64,000 bases of DNA from Bacteroidales bacterium (GTDB lineage Bacteria; Bacteroidota; Bacteroidia; Bacteroidales; P3). This document shows, piece after piece, positions 7,326 to 17,400 of this stretch. The stretch is from assembly GCA_017633985.1 (NCBI GenBank), contig JAGBOF010000021.1:1-64000 (forward strand). The letters run 5' to 3'. The position numbers were made by a program, and so were the translations under genes. Position 1 is the first letter of the stretch; every line of letters starts with the position of its first letter. Below the pieces are notes generated by a model that was not told the DNA's origin, searched no databases, and saw nothing but the letters and a program-made list of their open reading frames with translations.

Positions 7326-7404
7326 CAACGATAAATAAAGAAATAAGCTTATGTAACAAATAAACACTGTGATATAAATTGAAAAAGCGTTAGCTTTGTG
7401 TTCA

Positions 7405-7577
7405 TTACTTTTGCGAAATCCACATAACCTAAAAGTAATAAAAGTTGTCGGAACACTGAAAGTTCATAACGCCTGCGTTTGATCGTGGGCTTTTGAATGT
7501 TTAGATAACTATAGGTCGTGGAAAACCTCGCAAAAGTAAACAAGACGAAGATACCACGGTTTTATTTTTATGTCTTA
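7405..7577 (+). ncRNA. Structured leader L2 (long-hairpin family)
   Basis: Outer 12-bp helix TTACTTTTGCGA (7405-7416) with TCGCAAAAGTAA (7528-7539); loop AAT on the 5' side and AAAACC on the 3' side; inner helix CCAC (7420-7423) with GTGG (7518-7521), then ACCTA with TAGGT. AACGC/GCGTT forms an apical hairpin near 7470. The box CACGGTTTTATTTTTATG follows at 7555-7572. The gene starts at 7617. Confidence 0.6.
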
Positions 7578-7616
7578 TCGAAATAACTTATTAATTAAAA
7601 CAAAACAAAAGAAGAA

Positions 7617-10343
7617 ATGGTAAGATTAAAGAACTTTTTATTAACGGTTGTCCTTATGTTTACAGGACTGAATGCGAATGCACAAATCATAATCGTCAAT
7701 TCGAGTTACGGCTTGATACAATTCAAGATTACGGATGCGGACAAAAAAGAATTGGCATTCTACGGCACGGGCACATCATGGATAGGTGCTATACCTTCTA
7801 AAGTAACCTACCAAGGCGAACAATACACTGTGACAAGTATTGACGATTATGCCGACTTTAATACCTACGGTAAGACCGTAAGCAGCATAACCCTGCCTGC
7901 CACTATTAAGAAAATAGGAGATTATGCATTCTCCGCAAGTGAGTTTAAGACAATTAATCTTTCTAACAGCGTAGAATACATAGGCGAAGGCGTATTTACA
8001 GACTGCGATAACCTACAAAAAGTTACCGTCAACAGCAGTTTTATTATTCCTGCGGGCACATTCGAAGGCAGTTTGCAGCTAACGGATGTGGAGATTAAGA
8101 ACAAAGACAATTTATATTACACCTCCGTGGACGGAGTACTTTATTCCAAACAACAGGATACTGTCGTATACTTCCCATGCGGGAAGAAATCCTCTTCGTT
8201 TCAGATACCTGAGACCGTAAAAGTGATTGGCAACGGTGCGTTTTATAATTGCAGTCTGCAGGAGATAACAATACCTAAAAGTATTACGCATATTATGGAA
8301 CGGGCATTCCAATATCCGTTAGATAATAAGTTGCAAAAAATAACCTGTCTGTCACCTAATCCGCCTACTACGGAGTTGGACAAATTCGGACGGAGTTGTT
8401 TTTACAACGGTTCAACGTCTAAACCTACATTATATATCCCCTACTTGTCAAAAACGGCATACCAACAGGCGGAAGTATGGAAAGATTTTACGGATATACA
8501 GTATTTAAGGGACGTAATCACAGTTGATACAACCATTACGGCATGCGGAGGTTTTACGTTAAACAATAAAAATTTACAAACAGGGTTTTATTCGGACACA
8601 ATACATTATGAGAACTATGACAGCATTGTTAATTTGACTTTGATTGTAAAAGAGCCTGTCAAAACGTATATTAACGCCAATATATACGACGGCGAAGAAT
8701 ATTCTTTTGCAGGCAAAAACATCTCTGCAGCAGGAATATATTACGATACGCTTGAAGCAAATAATTCTTGTGACAGTATAATAATTCTTCACCTCTCCGT
8801 AAATGCAAAAGACACCGTTATAAACATAGTTCACGACACCGTAACAAACACCGTTCATGATACTACAATCTTAACACAGATTGACACGATAACGTTACAC
8901 GATACTATTATTAACAAAATTACGCTTTATGACACCGTAACGCTACATGATACTATCGAAACGACGTTATACGATACCGTAACACTGTTTGACACAATCT
9001 AAACAACACTTTACGATACGGTAACGTTGTTTGATACTATCGAAACGACACTATACGATACGGTAACGTTATTTGATACAATAGAAACAACACTTTATGA
9101 CACAGTGACATTGTTTGATACAATCGAAACGACGCTTTACGACACGGTAACGTTGTTTGACACAATCGAGACAACGCTTTACGATACGGTAACATTGCAT
9201 GATACGATCGAAACGACACTTTACGATACGGTTACGCTACATGACACTATTGAAACAACGCTTTACGATACTGTAACACTACATGACACAATCGAAACAA
9301 CGCTTTACGACACAGTAACACTACATGACACTATTGAAACGACACTTTACGATACCGTAACGCTACATGACACTATCGAGACAACACTTTACGACACGGT
9401 AACATTGTTTGATACAATTGAGACAACGCTATACGACACCGTAACATTGTTTGATACGATCGAAACGACACTTTACGATACGGTTACGCTACATGACACT
9501 ATTGAAACAACGCTTTACGATACTGTAACACTACATGACACAATCGAAACAACGCTTTACGACACAGTGACGCTATTTGACACAATAGAAACAACGCTTT
9601 ACGACACGGTAACGTTGTTTGACACAATCGAGACAACGCTTTACGATACGGTAACATTGCATGATACGATCGAAACGACACTTTACGACACGGTAACACT
9701 ACATGACACAATCGAAACGACGCTATACGACACCGTTACGCTGTTTGATACTATCACAGTAACACAAACTGTTCACGACACAGTAAACACAGTCGATACA
9801 CTCACTGTAACAGAATACGATACAGTTACTTTAATCGACACAATCACCGTAACACAAATTGATACAGTCACCGTAACTGATACTATCACCGTAACATTGT
9901 ATGATACCGTCAATACAATAGATACTGTTTATCTTCACGATACGATAACACCGTGCGGGGTGACGAGAACTTATATTTATGCGGAAATCAATGCTGGTGA
10001 AACTTATACGGGTTACGGTTTTACCGAATCAGATGCGGGAGAATATACATTAAATCTGCAAACCGATGACGGATGCGACAGCATTGTTACACTAATATTG
10101 CAAGTTACGGCAGGCATTGAGGAGATTCAACAAGGGAGAATCATAAGTATTTATCCGAATCCTGCAAAAGATAAAGTAACTATTCATGCCGACGGCGATA
10201 TTAAGATAATTGATAACAAAGGACAAGTGATTTGTGAAATCAAGAACATTAAAGGCGTTAAGGACATCAATGTTAGTGACTTTGAAGCGGGAGTTTACTA
10301 TATTAATGTAGGTAAATTTACGCAGCCATTGATAATTGAATAA
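7617..10343 (+). pseudogene. BspA-like LRR / DT-repeat surface protein with T9SS sorting domain, interrupted by an in-frame stop
   Basis: One frame of 909 codons broken only by TAA at 9000-9002, where every other repeat unit has GAA (Glu). Parts in order: signal peptide (about 1-23, ending ANAQ); BspA-type leucine-rich repeats (about 70-300, e.g. TIKKIGDYAFSASEFKTINL); a GGFTLNNKNL...CDSI module; Asp/Thr-rich DTV/DTI region with nineteen 42-bp units (8958-9755); a second CDSIVTL module; and a T9SS sorting domain beginning SIYPNPAKDK. If the stop is real, translation ends at residue 461 and the product lacks the signal for T9SS export and anchoring. Frame and codons after the stop remain intact, so the mutation is recent, or the stop is bypassed or removed by repeat recombination. 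Preceded by leader L2. Confidence 0.8.
8958..9755 (+). repeat. Nineteen tandem 42-bp coding repeats (14-residue unit)
   Basis: Unit ETTLYDTVTL[FH]DTI repeated 19 times without indels; unit 2 begins with the TAA stop. Synonymous positions vary (e.g. GATACG/GACACG, CTACAT/TTGCAT) while residues do not. The stretch beginning at 9201 recurs at 9453, exactly 252 bp or six units later, showing block duplication. Confidence 0.95.
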
Positions 10344-10453
10344 TAAGAGGTTGCAAAACGTCAAAATAATCAGCGAGAAGAAAAAATTATTCTCGCAGAT
10401 TATTTTACTAATCACGCAGAATAATTTTTTAATCTGCGTGATTAATTTTAGCA
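10269..10453 (+). repeat. Direct repeat: sorting-domain tail, 3' UTR and palindromes, copy 1
   Basis: Encodes the last 25 residues (VSDFEAGVYYINVGKFTQPL...) plus the 3' UTR; nearly identical to 12756-12961. Copy 2 has one extra palindrome module. Confidence 0.9.
10366..10453. repeat. Modular palindromic repeat R2
   Basis: AATAATCAGCGAG with CTCGCAGATTATT, then AATCACGCAGAATAATT with TTAATCTGCGTGATT. It lies 3' of the repeat-protein gene and may act as its terminator. Confidence 0.75.
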
Positions 10454-10497
10454 GACGATGCTTTGCCATTAGAAAATATCTTTTCAGTGAAATTTTG

Positions 10498-10527
10498 TTG
10501 CTGATTCGAAAAATCTTTGTACTTTTG
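10498..10527 (+). promoter_or_regulatory. Promoter of leader L3
   Basis: TTG at 10498-10500 and TACTTTTG at 10520-10527 with 19 nt between. Implies a leader of about 245 nt. Confidence 0.75.
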
Positions 10528-10591
10528 CAGATGTGATTAACGATTGTTAATCCTTTGACATATTAAAGACGTTTACGTTTTATATTTGCAG

Positions 10592-10736
10592 GTTGAAAGC
10601 CTCGACAACTTTCAAAAGTATGCTCAAATAATAAAGTCAGTAAATGTTCATGGTGTTACTGTGGACTTTACTTATTAGCATACAGGTAGTCGAGGACCTT
10701 CAACAAAATAAAGAGTTCACGGTTTCTTTTTATGTC
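10592..10736 (+). ncRNA. Structured leader L3 (long-hairpin family, clearest copy)
   Basis: Outer helix GTTGAA (10592-10597) with TTCAAC (10699-10704); loop AG / ACC; inner helix CCTCGAC (10600-10606) with GTCGAGG (10689-10695); then GTATGCT (10618-10624) with AGCATAC (10677-10683), continuing as AATAATAAAGTC with GACTTTACTTATT (one bulge), closed by AGTAA/TTACT. The box TTCACGGTTTCTTTTTATG follows at 10716-10734. The start codon is at 10779. Confidence 0.65.
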
Positions 10737-10778
10737 CTGTTAGTTCAATAAAAGTTAAATTAAAAACATTTCAAAGAA

Positions 10779-12830
10779 ATGACAAATTCTAAAAAGTTTT
10801 TATCAGTTGCAGTTCTGCTGTTTACAACCGCATACACTGCATTTGCACAAACAATTGTCAGTACTGAAATCCAGAAAAGGAATTTAGTAATTGAAGAATT
10901 CACCGGTAACGGTTGCATGTATTGTCCTTGGGGACACGAAAGAGTAAATGCGTATTCCGATTCTTTACCCGGCAGGGTTGTTCACGTAAATATCCATCAG
11001 GGAGCGTATGCTAAAGCCTATATAACCGAATTTGCCGACAGTCTTGCCAAGCAAACAAATCTTACGGGCTATCCTTGCGGCACTCTTAACAGACAAGTTA
11101 AAAATTGTAAGATTGATGCTCCGACTATTTCAACATCTGCTTGGTATAAAACTGCAGACAGTATTATCAATGAGGAATCTCCCGTTAATATTGCGGCAAC
11201 TGCAGAATATGATTATCAGACTAATTCCTTTAAAATCTATACTGAAATTTATTATACCAAAGATGTTAATCAGGATTTCAATTTATTAAATATTGTTTTG
11301 CTGCAAGACGATATTATCGGGACACAAGAAAATTACCAGAATCACAATAAACCCCAAACAGATAAGAACGGATATTATCATCATAACAGAATGTTGCGTT
11401 ATATGCTCACAGGACAATGGGGAGATACCATTGCCCTGAATACTGACGGCATTATACCTGCCGGAACATTCATAACAAAGGAATATACCTACGAAATACC
11501 TCTTTCAATCACAGAAGAAAATATTGTATTACCCGATTTAAGTTTTGCAATATTCATTTCTGACGGAGCATATCCTGCTTGTGATTCTTTAAAAGGTCCT
11601 AATATCCATACAGGAATAAATGTTATCCCGACGTTTTCCGTTATGACCAAAATTAACGGCATAAACATTCAAAAACAATATAATTGCGAAGACTCTTTAT
11701 TAGTTTTTGCCGATATAAAGAACGTCGGTACAAGCACCATTTATGACATGAATTTATCATTGCGGAATAAAAGTTTAGGATTTTCAAAATCCGCTGCATT
11801 CACCAATGATTCCGTCTTAGCAGGATGTGATACTGCATTACTGTTAGGTAAAATCCCGTACTCAAATAATAAAACCGATACAATAGAAGTTGAAATAGAA
11901 AAAATAAACAACTACTCTACTGACAATATTATAAAGAAAAATTTTGTCAAAGAGTTATTATCTTCTTACGGAGAGTATTCTGCAAAATTTATTATCAAGA
12001 CTGACAACAAAGGAAGTGATATTACATGGAATATTTATGACCCTTACGGCAATATTATTCACTCCGGAGGGCCGTATATGGATTCAATAGTTATTTGGGA
12101 TACTGTTTTATTGACCCAAGTTGATAAAGAAGGTTGTTATTATGTCGAAATATTGGACAAAAGTGGTGACGGAATAAACGGAAGATTCAAAATACTGGAT
12201 ATATTTGACAATGTGATAATATCAAAATCATTGGAAAATATCGCTTATGAAGATATTGAGAATTTCAGATTGCAATGCGATTCATTAATATATGACTTAC
12301 TGGTATCGGATATAGAACAAACATCCGTAAGGGTGAATGCCAATGTATTAAAACCTACAAATATGGAATTTTCATCACTTAAATTTCAATACAAACAAGA
12401 TATTGATTCATTGCCTTATATAACTGTTTTCCCGATGGGTTATATTAATGAAACCATATATGCAGACATTACAAAATTGCAGCCCGATACCCAATACAGA
12501 TTAAGAGCTTATTATGTATTTCCTTACGGAGATACCTTGTATTCAGAACCTATTACATTTAAGACTATGTCTAACTCCTCAATATGTGATGTTGCCGAAA
12601 GTGAAGTAATCTCTATTTATCCTAACCCTGCGCACGAGATTGTTACATTGGATATTGGACGTTTGACATTGAATAAAAATGAGGCTGTTACTATTGTAAA
12701 CAATAGCGGACAAGTAGTTTATAAATCAAACATACAATCTCCGAAATTCAATATAAATGTTAGTGACTTTGAAGCGGGAGTTTACTATATTAATGTAGGT
12801 AAATTTACGCAGCCATTGATAATTGAATAA
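10779..12830 (+). CDS. Omp28-like thioredoxin-fold surface protein with T9SS sorting domain
   Basis: 683 residues. Signal peptide (about 1-24), then NLVIEEFTGNGCMYCPWGHE, the Omp28-family opening with a CXXC pair (Cys46, Cys49) resembling a thioredoxin active site. A middle region of beta-rich modules follows, including a fibronectin-like stretch near 535-600, then a T9SS sorting domain starting SIYPNPAHEI. The last 25 residues and the 3' UTR are shared at the DNA level with the preceding gene, suggesting gene conversion. Transcribed from its own promoter behind leader L3. A redox role is possible but not shown. Confidence 0.8.
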   Translation: MTNSKKFLSVAVLLFTTAYTAFAQTIVSTEIQKRNLVIEEFTGNGCMYCPWGHERVNAYSDSLPGRVVHVNIHQGAYAKAYITEFADSLAKQTNLTGYPCGTLNRQVKNCKIDAPTISTSAWYKTADSIINEESPVNIAATAEYDYQTNSFKIYTEIYYTKDVNQDFNLLNIVLLQDDIIGTQENYQNHNKPQTDKNGYYHHNRMLRYMLTGQWGDTIALNTDGIIPAGTFITKEYTYEIPLSITEENIVLPDLSFAIFISDGAYPACDSLKGPNIHTGINVIPTFSVMTKINGINIQKQYNCEDSLLVFADIKNVGTSTIYDMNLSLRNKSLGFSKSAAFTNDSVLAGCDTALLLGKIPYSNNKTDTIEVEIEKINNYSTDNIIKKNFVKELLSSYGEYSAKFIIKTDNKGSDITWNIYDPYGNIIHSGGPYMDSIVIWDTVLLTQVDKEGCYYVEILDKSGDGINGRFKILDIFDNVIISKSLENIAYEDIENFRLQCDSLIYDLLVSDIEQTSVRVNANVLKPTNMEFSSLKFQYKQDIDSLPYITVFPMGYINETIYADITKLQPDTQYRLRAYYVFPYGDTLYSEPITFKTMSNSSICDVAESEVISIYPNPAHEIVTLDIGRLTLNKNEAVTIVNNSGQVVYKSNIQSPKFNINVSDFEAGVYYINVGKFTQPLIIE

Positions 12831-12961
12831 TAAGAGGTTGCAAAACGTCAAAATAATCAGCGAGAAGAAAAAATTATTCTCGCTGATTATTTTACTAATC
12901 ACGCAGAATAATTTACTGATCACGCAGAATAATTTATTAATCTGCGTGATTAATTTTAGCA
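12756..12961 (+). repeat. Direct repeat: sorting-domain tail, 3' UTR and palindromes, copy 2
   Basis: Partner of 10269-10453. It carries one additional GATCACGCAGAATAATTTA module, showing that palindrome modules are gained or lost between copies. Confidence 0.9.
12851..12959. repeat. Modular palindromic repeat R3
   Basis: AATAATCAGCGAG / CTCGCTGATTATT followed by two ATCACGCAGAATAATT modules and TTAATCTGCGTGATTAA. Lies at the 3' end of the Omp28-like gene. Confidence 0.75.
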
Positions 12962-13026
12962 GTTGATGCATTGATGTTTGAAAATATCTTTTTGCGGTCA
13001 GTTTTCGTTAAATCGGAAAATTTATT

Positions 13027-13034
13027 TATCTTTG
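13027..13034 (+). promoter_or_regulatory. -7 element for nitroreductase-like gene
   Basis: TATCTTTG, 37 nt before the ATG at 13071. Confidence 0.6.
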
Positions 13035-13070
13035 CAACGGATTATATTAACATAAAAAAACACAACAGAT

Positions 13071-13703
13071 ATGAAAAAAGTAGCGTCATTATTAGCTTTA
13101 GCGTTATTGGGATTAGGTCTTAACGCCCAAAACATCAAATTACCTGAGCCGAAAAAGGAAGGCGGTGAAAGTATTCTGAAAACCATTGCAATAAGGCAGT
13201 CAGACCGCAGTTTTAAAGACGGGGATATTTCCTTACAAGACCTATCCACTATCCTATGGGCGGGATTCGGTTACTCACACGGCGAAAAACGTACGGCACC
13301 TACCGCAATGAACCGTCAGGATATCAGTCTGTATGTCTTTTTGGAGCAAGGCATCTACCTATGGAACGCAAAGGATAACGTTTTGGAACTGATTAAAAAA
13401 GGCGATTACAGAAAAGATACTGACAGACCTAACGGTTTCGCATCCAAAGTGACTAACATAGCCATCGTTTCCGATTTGGATAAATACGATGTGAAGAAAA
13501 ACCATCATACTGCCTATACTTTCGGTGTTATGTCGGCAGCATACGTAAGTGAGAACATGTATCTTGCCGCTGACGGTATGCAAAAAAACATAGGAACGGT
13601 AACCCGTTACGGCGGTCATCAGGAAAAAGAAGTTGCCGAAATACTTGGTTTGGGTGAATACCAAAGAATTTTACTTTTCCAAACAGTCGGTTATAAGAAA
13701 TAA
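13071..13703 (+). CDS. Secreted nitroreductase-family protein (SagB-like)
   Basis: 210 residues. Signal peptide (about 1-19, ending LNAQ), then a nitroreductase fold with IAIRQSDRSF (residues 40-48, the Arg-x-Ser-x-Arg FMN-phosphate pattern) and LQDLSTILWAGFGYS. The family binds FMN and oxidises or reduces small substrates with NAD(P)H; an exported member would need cofactor outside the cytoplasm, as some SagB-like proteins in Bacteroidota appear to. Monocistronic. The substrate is unknown. Confidence 0.78.
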   Translation: MKKVASLLALALLGLGLNAQNIKLPEPKKEGGESILKTIAIRQSDRSFKDGDISLQDLSTILWAGFGYSHGEKRTAPTAMNRQDISLYVFLEQGIYLWNAKDNVLELIKKGDYRKDTDRPNGFASKVTNIAIVSDLDKYDVKKNHHTAYTFGVMSAAYVSENMYLAADGMQKNIGTVTRYGGHQEKEVAEILGLGEYQRILLFQTVGYKK

Positions 13704-13767
13704 GCTTTTTAAAACAAAAAATTTAATATTTCTCTGACAATATACTGCATTAATGAGAATTTATTCG

Positions 13768-13775
13768 TAATTTTG
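13768..13775 (+). promoter_or_regulatory. -7 element for third toxin-antitoxin module
   Basis: TAATTTTG, 24 nt before the ATG at 13799. Confidence 0.6.
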
Positions 13776-13798
13776 CAATTGTAATAAACGATATTGTT

Positions 13799-14056
13799 AT
13801 GCAAACATTGACTGTTGAGAGCAGACAAACGGAAATAATAAGAGGGATTTTATCAATAAGAGATACAAAATACCTTAAAAGATTGCAAAATTCGGTAAAT
13901 AAGAAATTGCAGTCTTGTTCTGCCGTTACGGAAGATGAAGAGCCTACAAAAGATGAACTTATGCAAGGAATAAAAGAGGCTTTAGAGGTTGCCAAACTTG
14001 CAAAACAAGGCAAAATTAAAGGCAGACCGTTAGACGAATTATTAAATGAAATATAG
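13799..14056 (+). CDS. Antitoxin of RelE/HigB-type module
   Basis: 85 residues. The N-terminus (MQTLTVESRQTEIIRGIL...) follows the same plan as the two YoeB-module antitoxins, but the rest is different: an acidic centre, then EVAKLAKQGKIKGRPLDELL, which likely binds the toxin. Overlaps the toxin gene by 11 nt. Identified by order and size. Confidence 0.75.
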   Translation: MQTLTVESRQTEIIRGILSIRDTKYLKRLQNSVNKKLQSCSAVTEDEEPTKDELMQGIKEALEVAKLAKQGKIKGRPLDELLNEI

Positions 14057-14378
14057 TTTTACGACATACTATCCTTTTGATAAGGAGTTTAAACGTTTGG
14101 CTAAAAAGTATCCGTCCTTAAAACAGGATATTCAACAATTAAGAAAAGACATCTCAAATAAAAATCAATTAGGCACTGATTTAGGCGGCGGCTTACATAA
14201 AATCCGTATAGCAATATCATCAAAGGGTAAAGGGAAATCCGGCGGAGCAAGAGTCTTATCGTTGAATATACTTGTATCTGCCAATGAAACAGAGATAGGA
14301 TTTCTTTACATATACGACAAAAGCGAACGGAATAATATCTCCGACAAAGAAATCAAAAGTTTATTGCAAGAAATTTAA
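14046..14378 (+). CDS. RelE/HigB-like toxin
   Basis: 110 residues. Contains HKIRIAISSKGKGKSGGARVL, the basic loop typical of RelE/HigB-type toxins, followed by beta strands and FLYIYDKSERNNIS. Members cleave mRNA in the ribosome. Translation is coupled to the antitoxin by overlap. Convergent with the efflux gene, sharing a terminator. Confidence 0.82.
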   Translation: MKYSFTTYYPFDKEFKRLAKKYPSLKQDIQQLRKDISNKNQLGTDLGGGLHKIRIAISSKGKGKSGGARVLSLNILVSANETEIGFLYIYDKSERNNISDKEIKSLLQEI

Positions 14379-14415
14379 AGTTATTTCTTCAATAATGTAA
14401 GAGAACCTATATGTC

Positions 14416-14453
14416 AAAACAGCGGTGAATGACTTTTCAATCACCGCTGTTTT
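14416..14453. terminator. Bidirectional terminator between toxin 3 and RND pump
   Basis: AAAACAGCGGTGA (14416-14428) pairs with TCACCGCTGTTTT (14441-14453). The pump's stop codon TGA lies inside the right arm. Confidence 0.8.
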
Positions 14454-17400
14454 CTTTTATATCTCATTTCAACAATCAGGGGGAAGATAAAAAGGGTGAA
14501 AAGTGTGGCAGTGATTAAGCCGCCTATTATAACTATCGCAAGGGGACGCTGACTTTCGCTGCCGATACCCGTACTCAATGCCGCAGGAAGCAATCCCAAT
14601 GTCGCCATCATCGCAGTCATCAACACCGAACGTATCCTTGACTGCATCGCTTTGGTAACTGACTGGTGCAGGTCTTTGTTTTTCTTTAGGTATTGCTTAA
14701 TTTCCGAAAGCATAATCACGCCGTTTTGAATGCAGATGCCGAATAACGCAATGAAACCGATACCTGCCGAAATTGAGAAGTTAAATCCCGTAATCAAAAG
14801 CATAAGTATTCCGCCCGTGGCGGCAAAAGGCACGTTCAAAAGCACAAGTAACGAATCTTCAATGTCGGAAAACAAAGAGTAAAGCAACAAAAATATCAAC
14901 AGAATACTTATCGGAATAACTTCAAGTAAGCGTTTGGAGGCACGCTTTTGGTTTTCAAAATCCCCTGTCCAAGTAATCCGTAAATTCTTATCTTGTTTTA
15001 TTTCCTTATCCACTTTATTTATGGATTCATTTACAGCACTGACCATATCACGCCCGCGGACGGAGAATTTCACTGCCGTATATCTTTTGTGATTATCCCT
15101 GCATATCATAAGCGGACCTGTAATCGTTGAAATGTCTGCCAATTCCGAAACAGGAATCATCGCACCTGTGGAACTGGGAACTAAAATCTTTGCAATCTCT
15201 TCCTTATTTGAGCGGAAATCTTCGCCGTATCTGACAACCAAATCAAATTTCTTTTCGTCCTCATACACTTTTGTTGCCGTCTTTCCGCCGATTGCCATCT
15301 CTATTATCGCTTGCATATCCGCCTTTTCCACACCGTAGCGTGCCAGAGCGTCTTCTTTGATATTTATCTGCAATTCCTGTTGCCCCACGTTGTGAATTAC
15401 ACCCAAATCCTCTATACCTTTTATATCCTTCATCACATTTACAATCTTTGCCGCCGCATCTTCCGAAACGTAGATGTCATTTGAAAACACCTTTGCCACA
15501 ATTGAACCTTTTACACCGCTGACTGCTTCCTCTACATTGTCGCTTATCGGTTGCGAGAAGTTGAAATCCACACCCTGATACTTATTTAACGCCTTGCTAA
15601 TCTCATCTGTTAAATCCTCTTTGCTAATTTTACGTTTCCAATCCTTCTTATTTTTAAGTTTAACAAACAATTCTATATTGTAAAAACCCGTTGCGTCCGT
15701 TCCGTCATTGGGTCTGCCCGCTTGCGTTAAGCATTCCTCAACTTCATCAAAGGAATTAATAATACTGCGGAACTCATCTGCAAACTTTACCGACGCATTT
15801 AATGAAATACTTTGCGGCATCGTGGCTCGGATATAAATACTTCCTTCGTTCATCTGCGGCAAAAACTCACTGCCAAGCAGAAAATACGCACCTATTCCGC
15901 AAAACATAACCGCAAAAGCAACAATTACCGCCGTCTTTGCTCGGTTTTGAACAAACGAAAAGCCTTTGACGGCAGCGTTATTGATGTTTTTCAAAAAGAA
16001 ATTGCTTTTTTCTCTTACGTTTTTGCGAAGAAGCAGTGACGAAAGGGCAGGAACCAACGTTAAGGTGAAGATTAACGCACCCAATAAGGCAAATCCCAAC
16101 GTGAAAGCCAAAGGAGAGAACATTTTGCCTTCAACTTTTTGAAACGAAAACACGGGAATCAACGCCGTGATGATGATTAATTTAGCGAAAACCACACTTG
16201 TAGCCTTATCTGTTGCGGTTCTGCGAATCATAGAACCCTTTACACGGTTGTCAAATTTGAATTGACCGATTTGCAAAGACTGTTTTGCCAAATAAACATA
16301 CAAACTTTCAACCATAACCACCGCTCCGTCAATAATGATTCCGAAATCTATCGCACCCATTGACAGAAGATTGGCACTCATACCTGCAATTTTCAAACAG
16401 ATAAAAGCAAACAGCAACGCCAACGGTATAACCAAAGCAACAATCACCGTACAACGCCAATCCACCATAAAGATAAACACAACCAATGTAACTAATAAAA
16501 TACCCTCCAGCAGATTTTTCAACACCGTATGCGTAGCCGTTGTAACCAAATCGCTACGGTCGTAAAACGCACTTATATTTACGTCATCAGGAAGGTCATT
16601 TTCTTTAATCTCTTTTAGTTTTTCTTTAAGCGATGCAAGAGTTTTTTCCGTATTGCCGCCTTTTCTCATCACCACAATACCTTCCACAACATCGTTATCC
16701 GCATTTCTTTCCACCTGTCCTAATTTGGGTTGATGAAATTCCCTGACTTGTGCAAGATTTCTCACAAGTATCGGCACGCCGTCAATATTTTTTACAACTA
16801 TATCGCCTATTTCTTCAATGTTATTCAGCAATCCTATACCTCTGACTACATAATTTTGATTGTTTTTCTCAATTACATCGCCTCCGACGTTAAGATTTGA
16901 ATTTGCAAGGGCGTCGTACAACTCCAAAGACGTAATTCCGTAGTGCAACAACTCGTTAGGATTGACCGAAACCTCAAAAGTTTTCACCTCACCTCCGAAA
17001 CTGACAATATCAGCCACGCCTTCCACTTCTCTTAAACGCCTTTCAATGACCCAATCCTGCAAAGTTTTCAACTCACGTACCGATTTATTGCCGCTTGAAA
17101 GCGTATAGCGGAAAATTTCTCCCGTAGGACCATAAAGCGGTTGCACTTCGGGCGAAACATCTTCGGGAATATCGGCATCGGCAAGCAGATTAAACACCTG
17201 TTGGCGTGCAAAATCATCATTGACACGGTCATCAAACACCACGGTTACCACACTCAGTCCGAACAAAGTCGTAGAACGGATATCCGTCTTTTGTTGTGCG
17301 GCATTCATTGCCACTTCTATGGGAATGGTAACAAACTTTTCAATCTCCTGTGCCGAACGTCCCTGCCATTGAGTAATGATTGTTACTTTTGTATTGGTAA

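Larger units (their letters stand above)
7061..7328 (+). repeat. 268-nt direct repeat, copy 2
   Basis: Partner of 3456-3723, carrying the toxin 3' half, terminator and promoter. It launches leader L2 just as copy 1 launches leader L1. Confidence 0.9.

Noticed and set aside
9037-9711. Minus-strand open frames inside the 42-bp repeats
   Set aside because: Shadows created by the repeat composition; no independent coding signal.
8958-9755. Regularly repeated array resembling a CRISPR
   Set aside because: Repeats are directly adjacent, coding, of 42 bp without unique spacers, and in frame with a surface protein.
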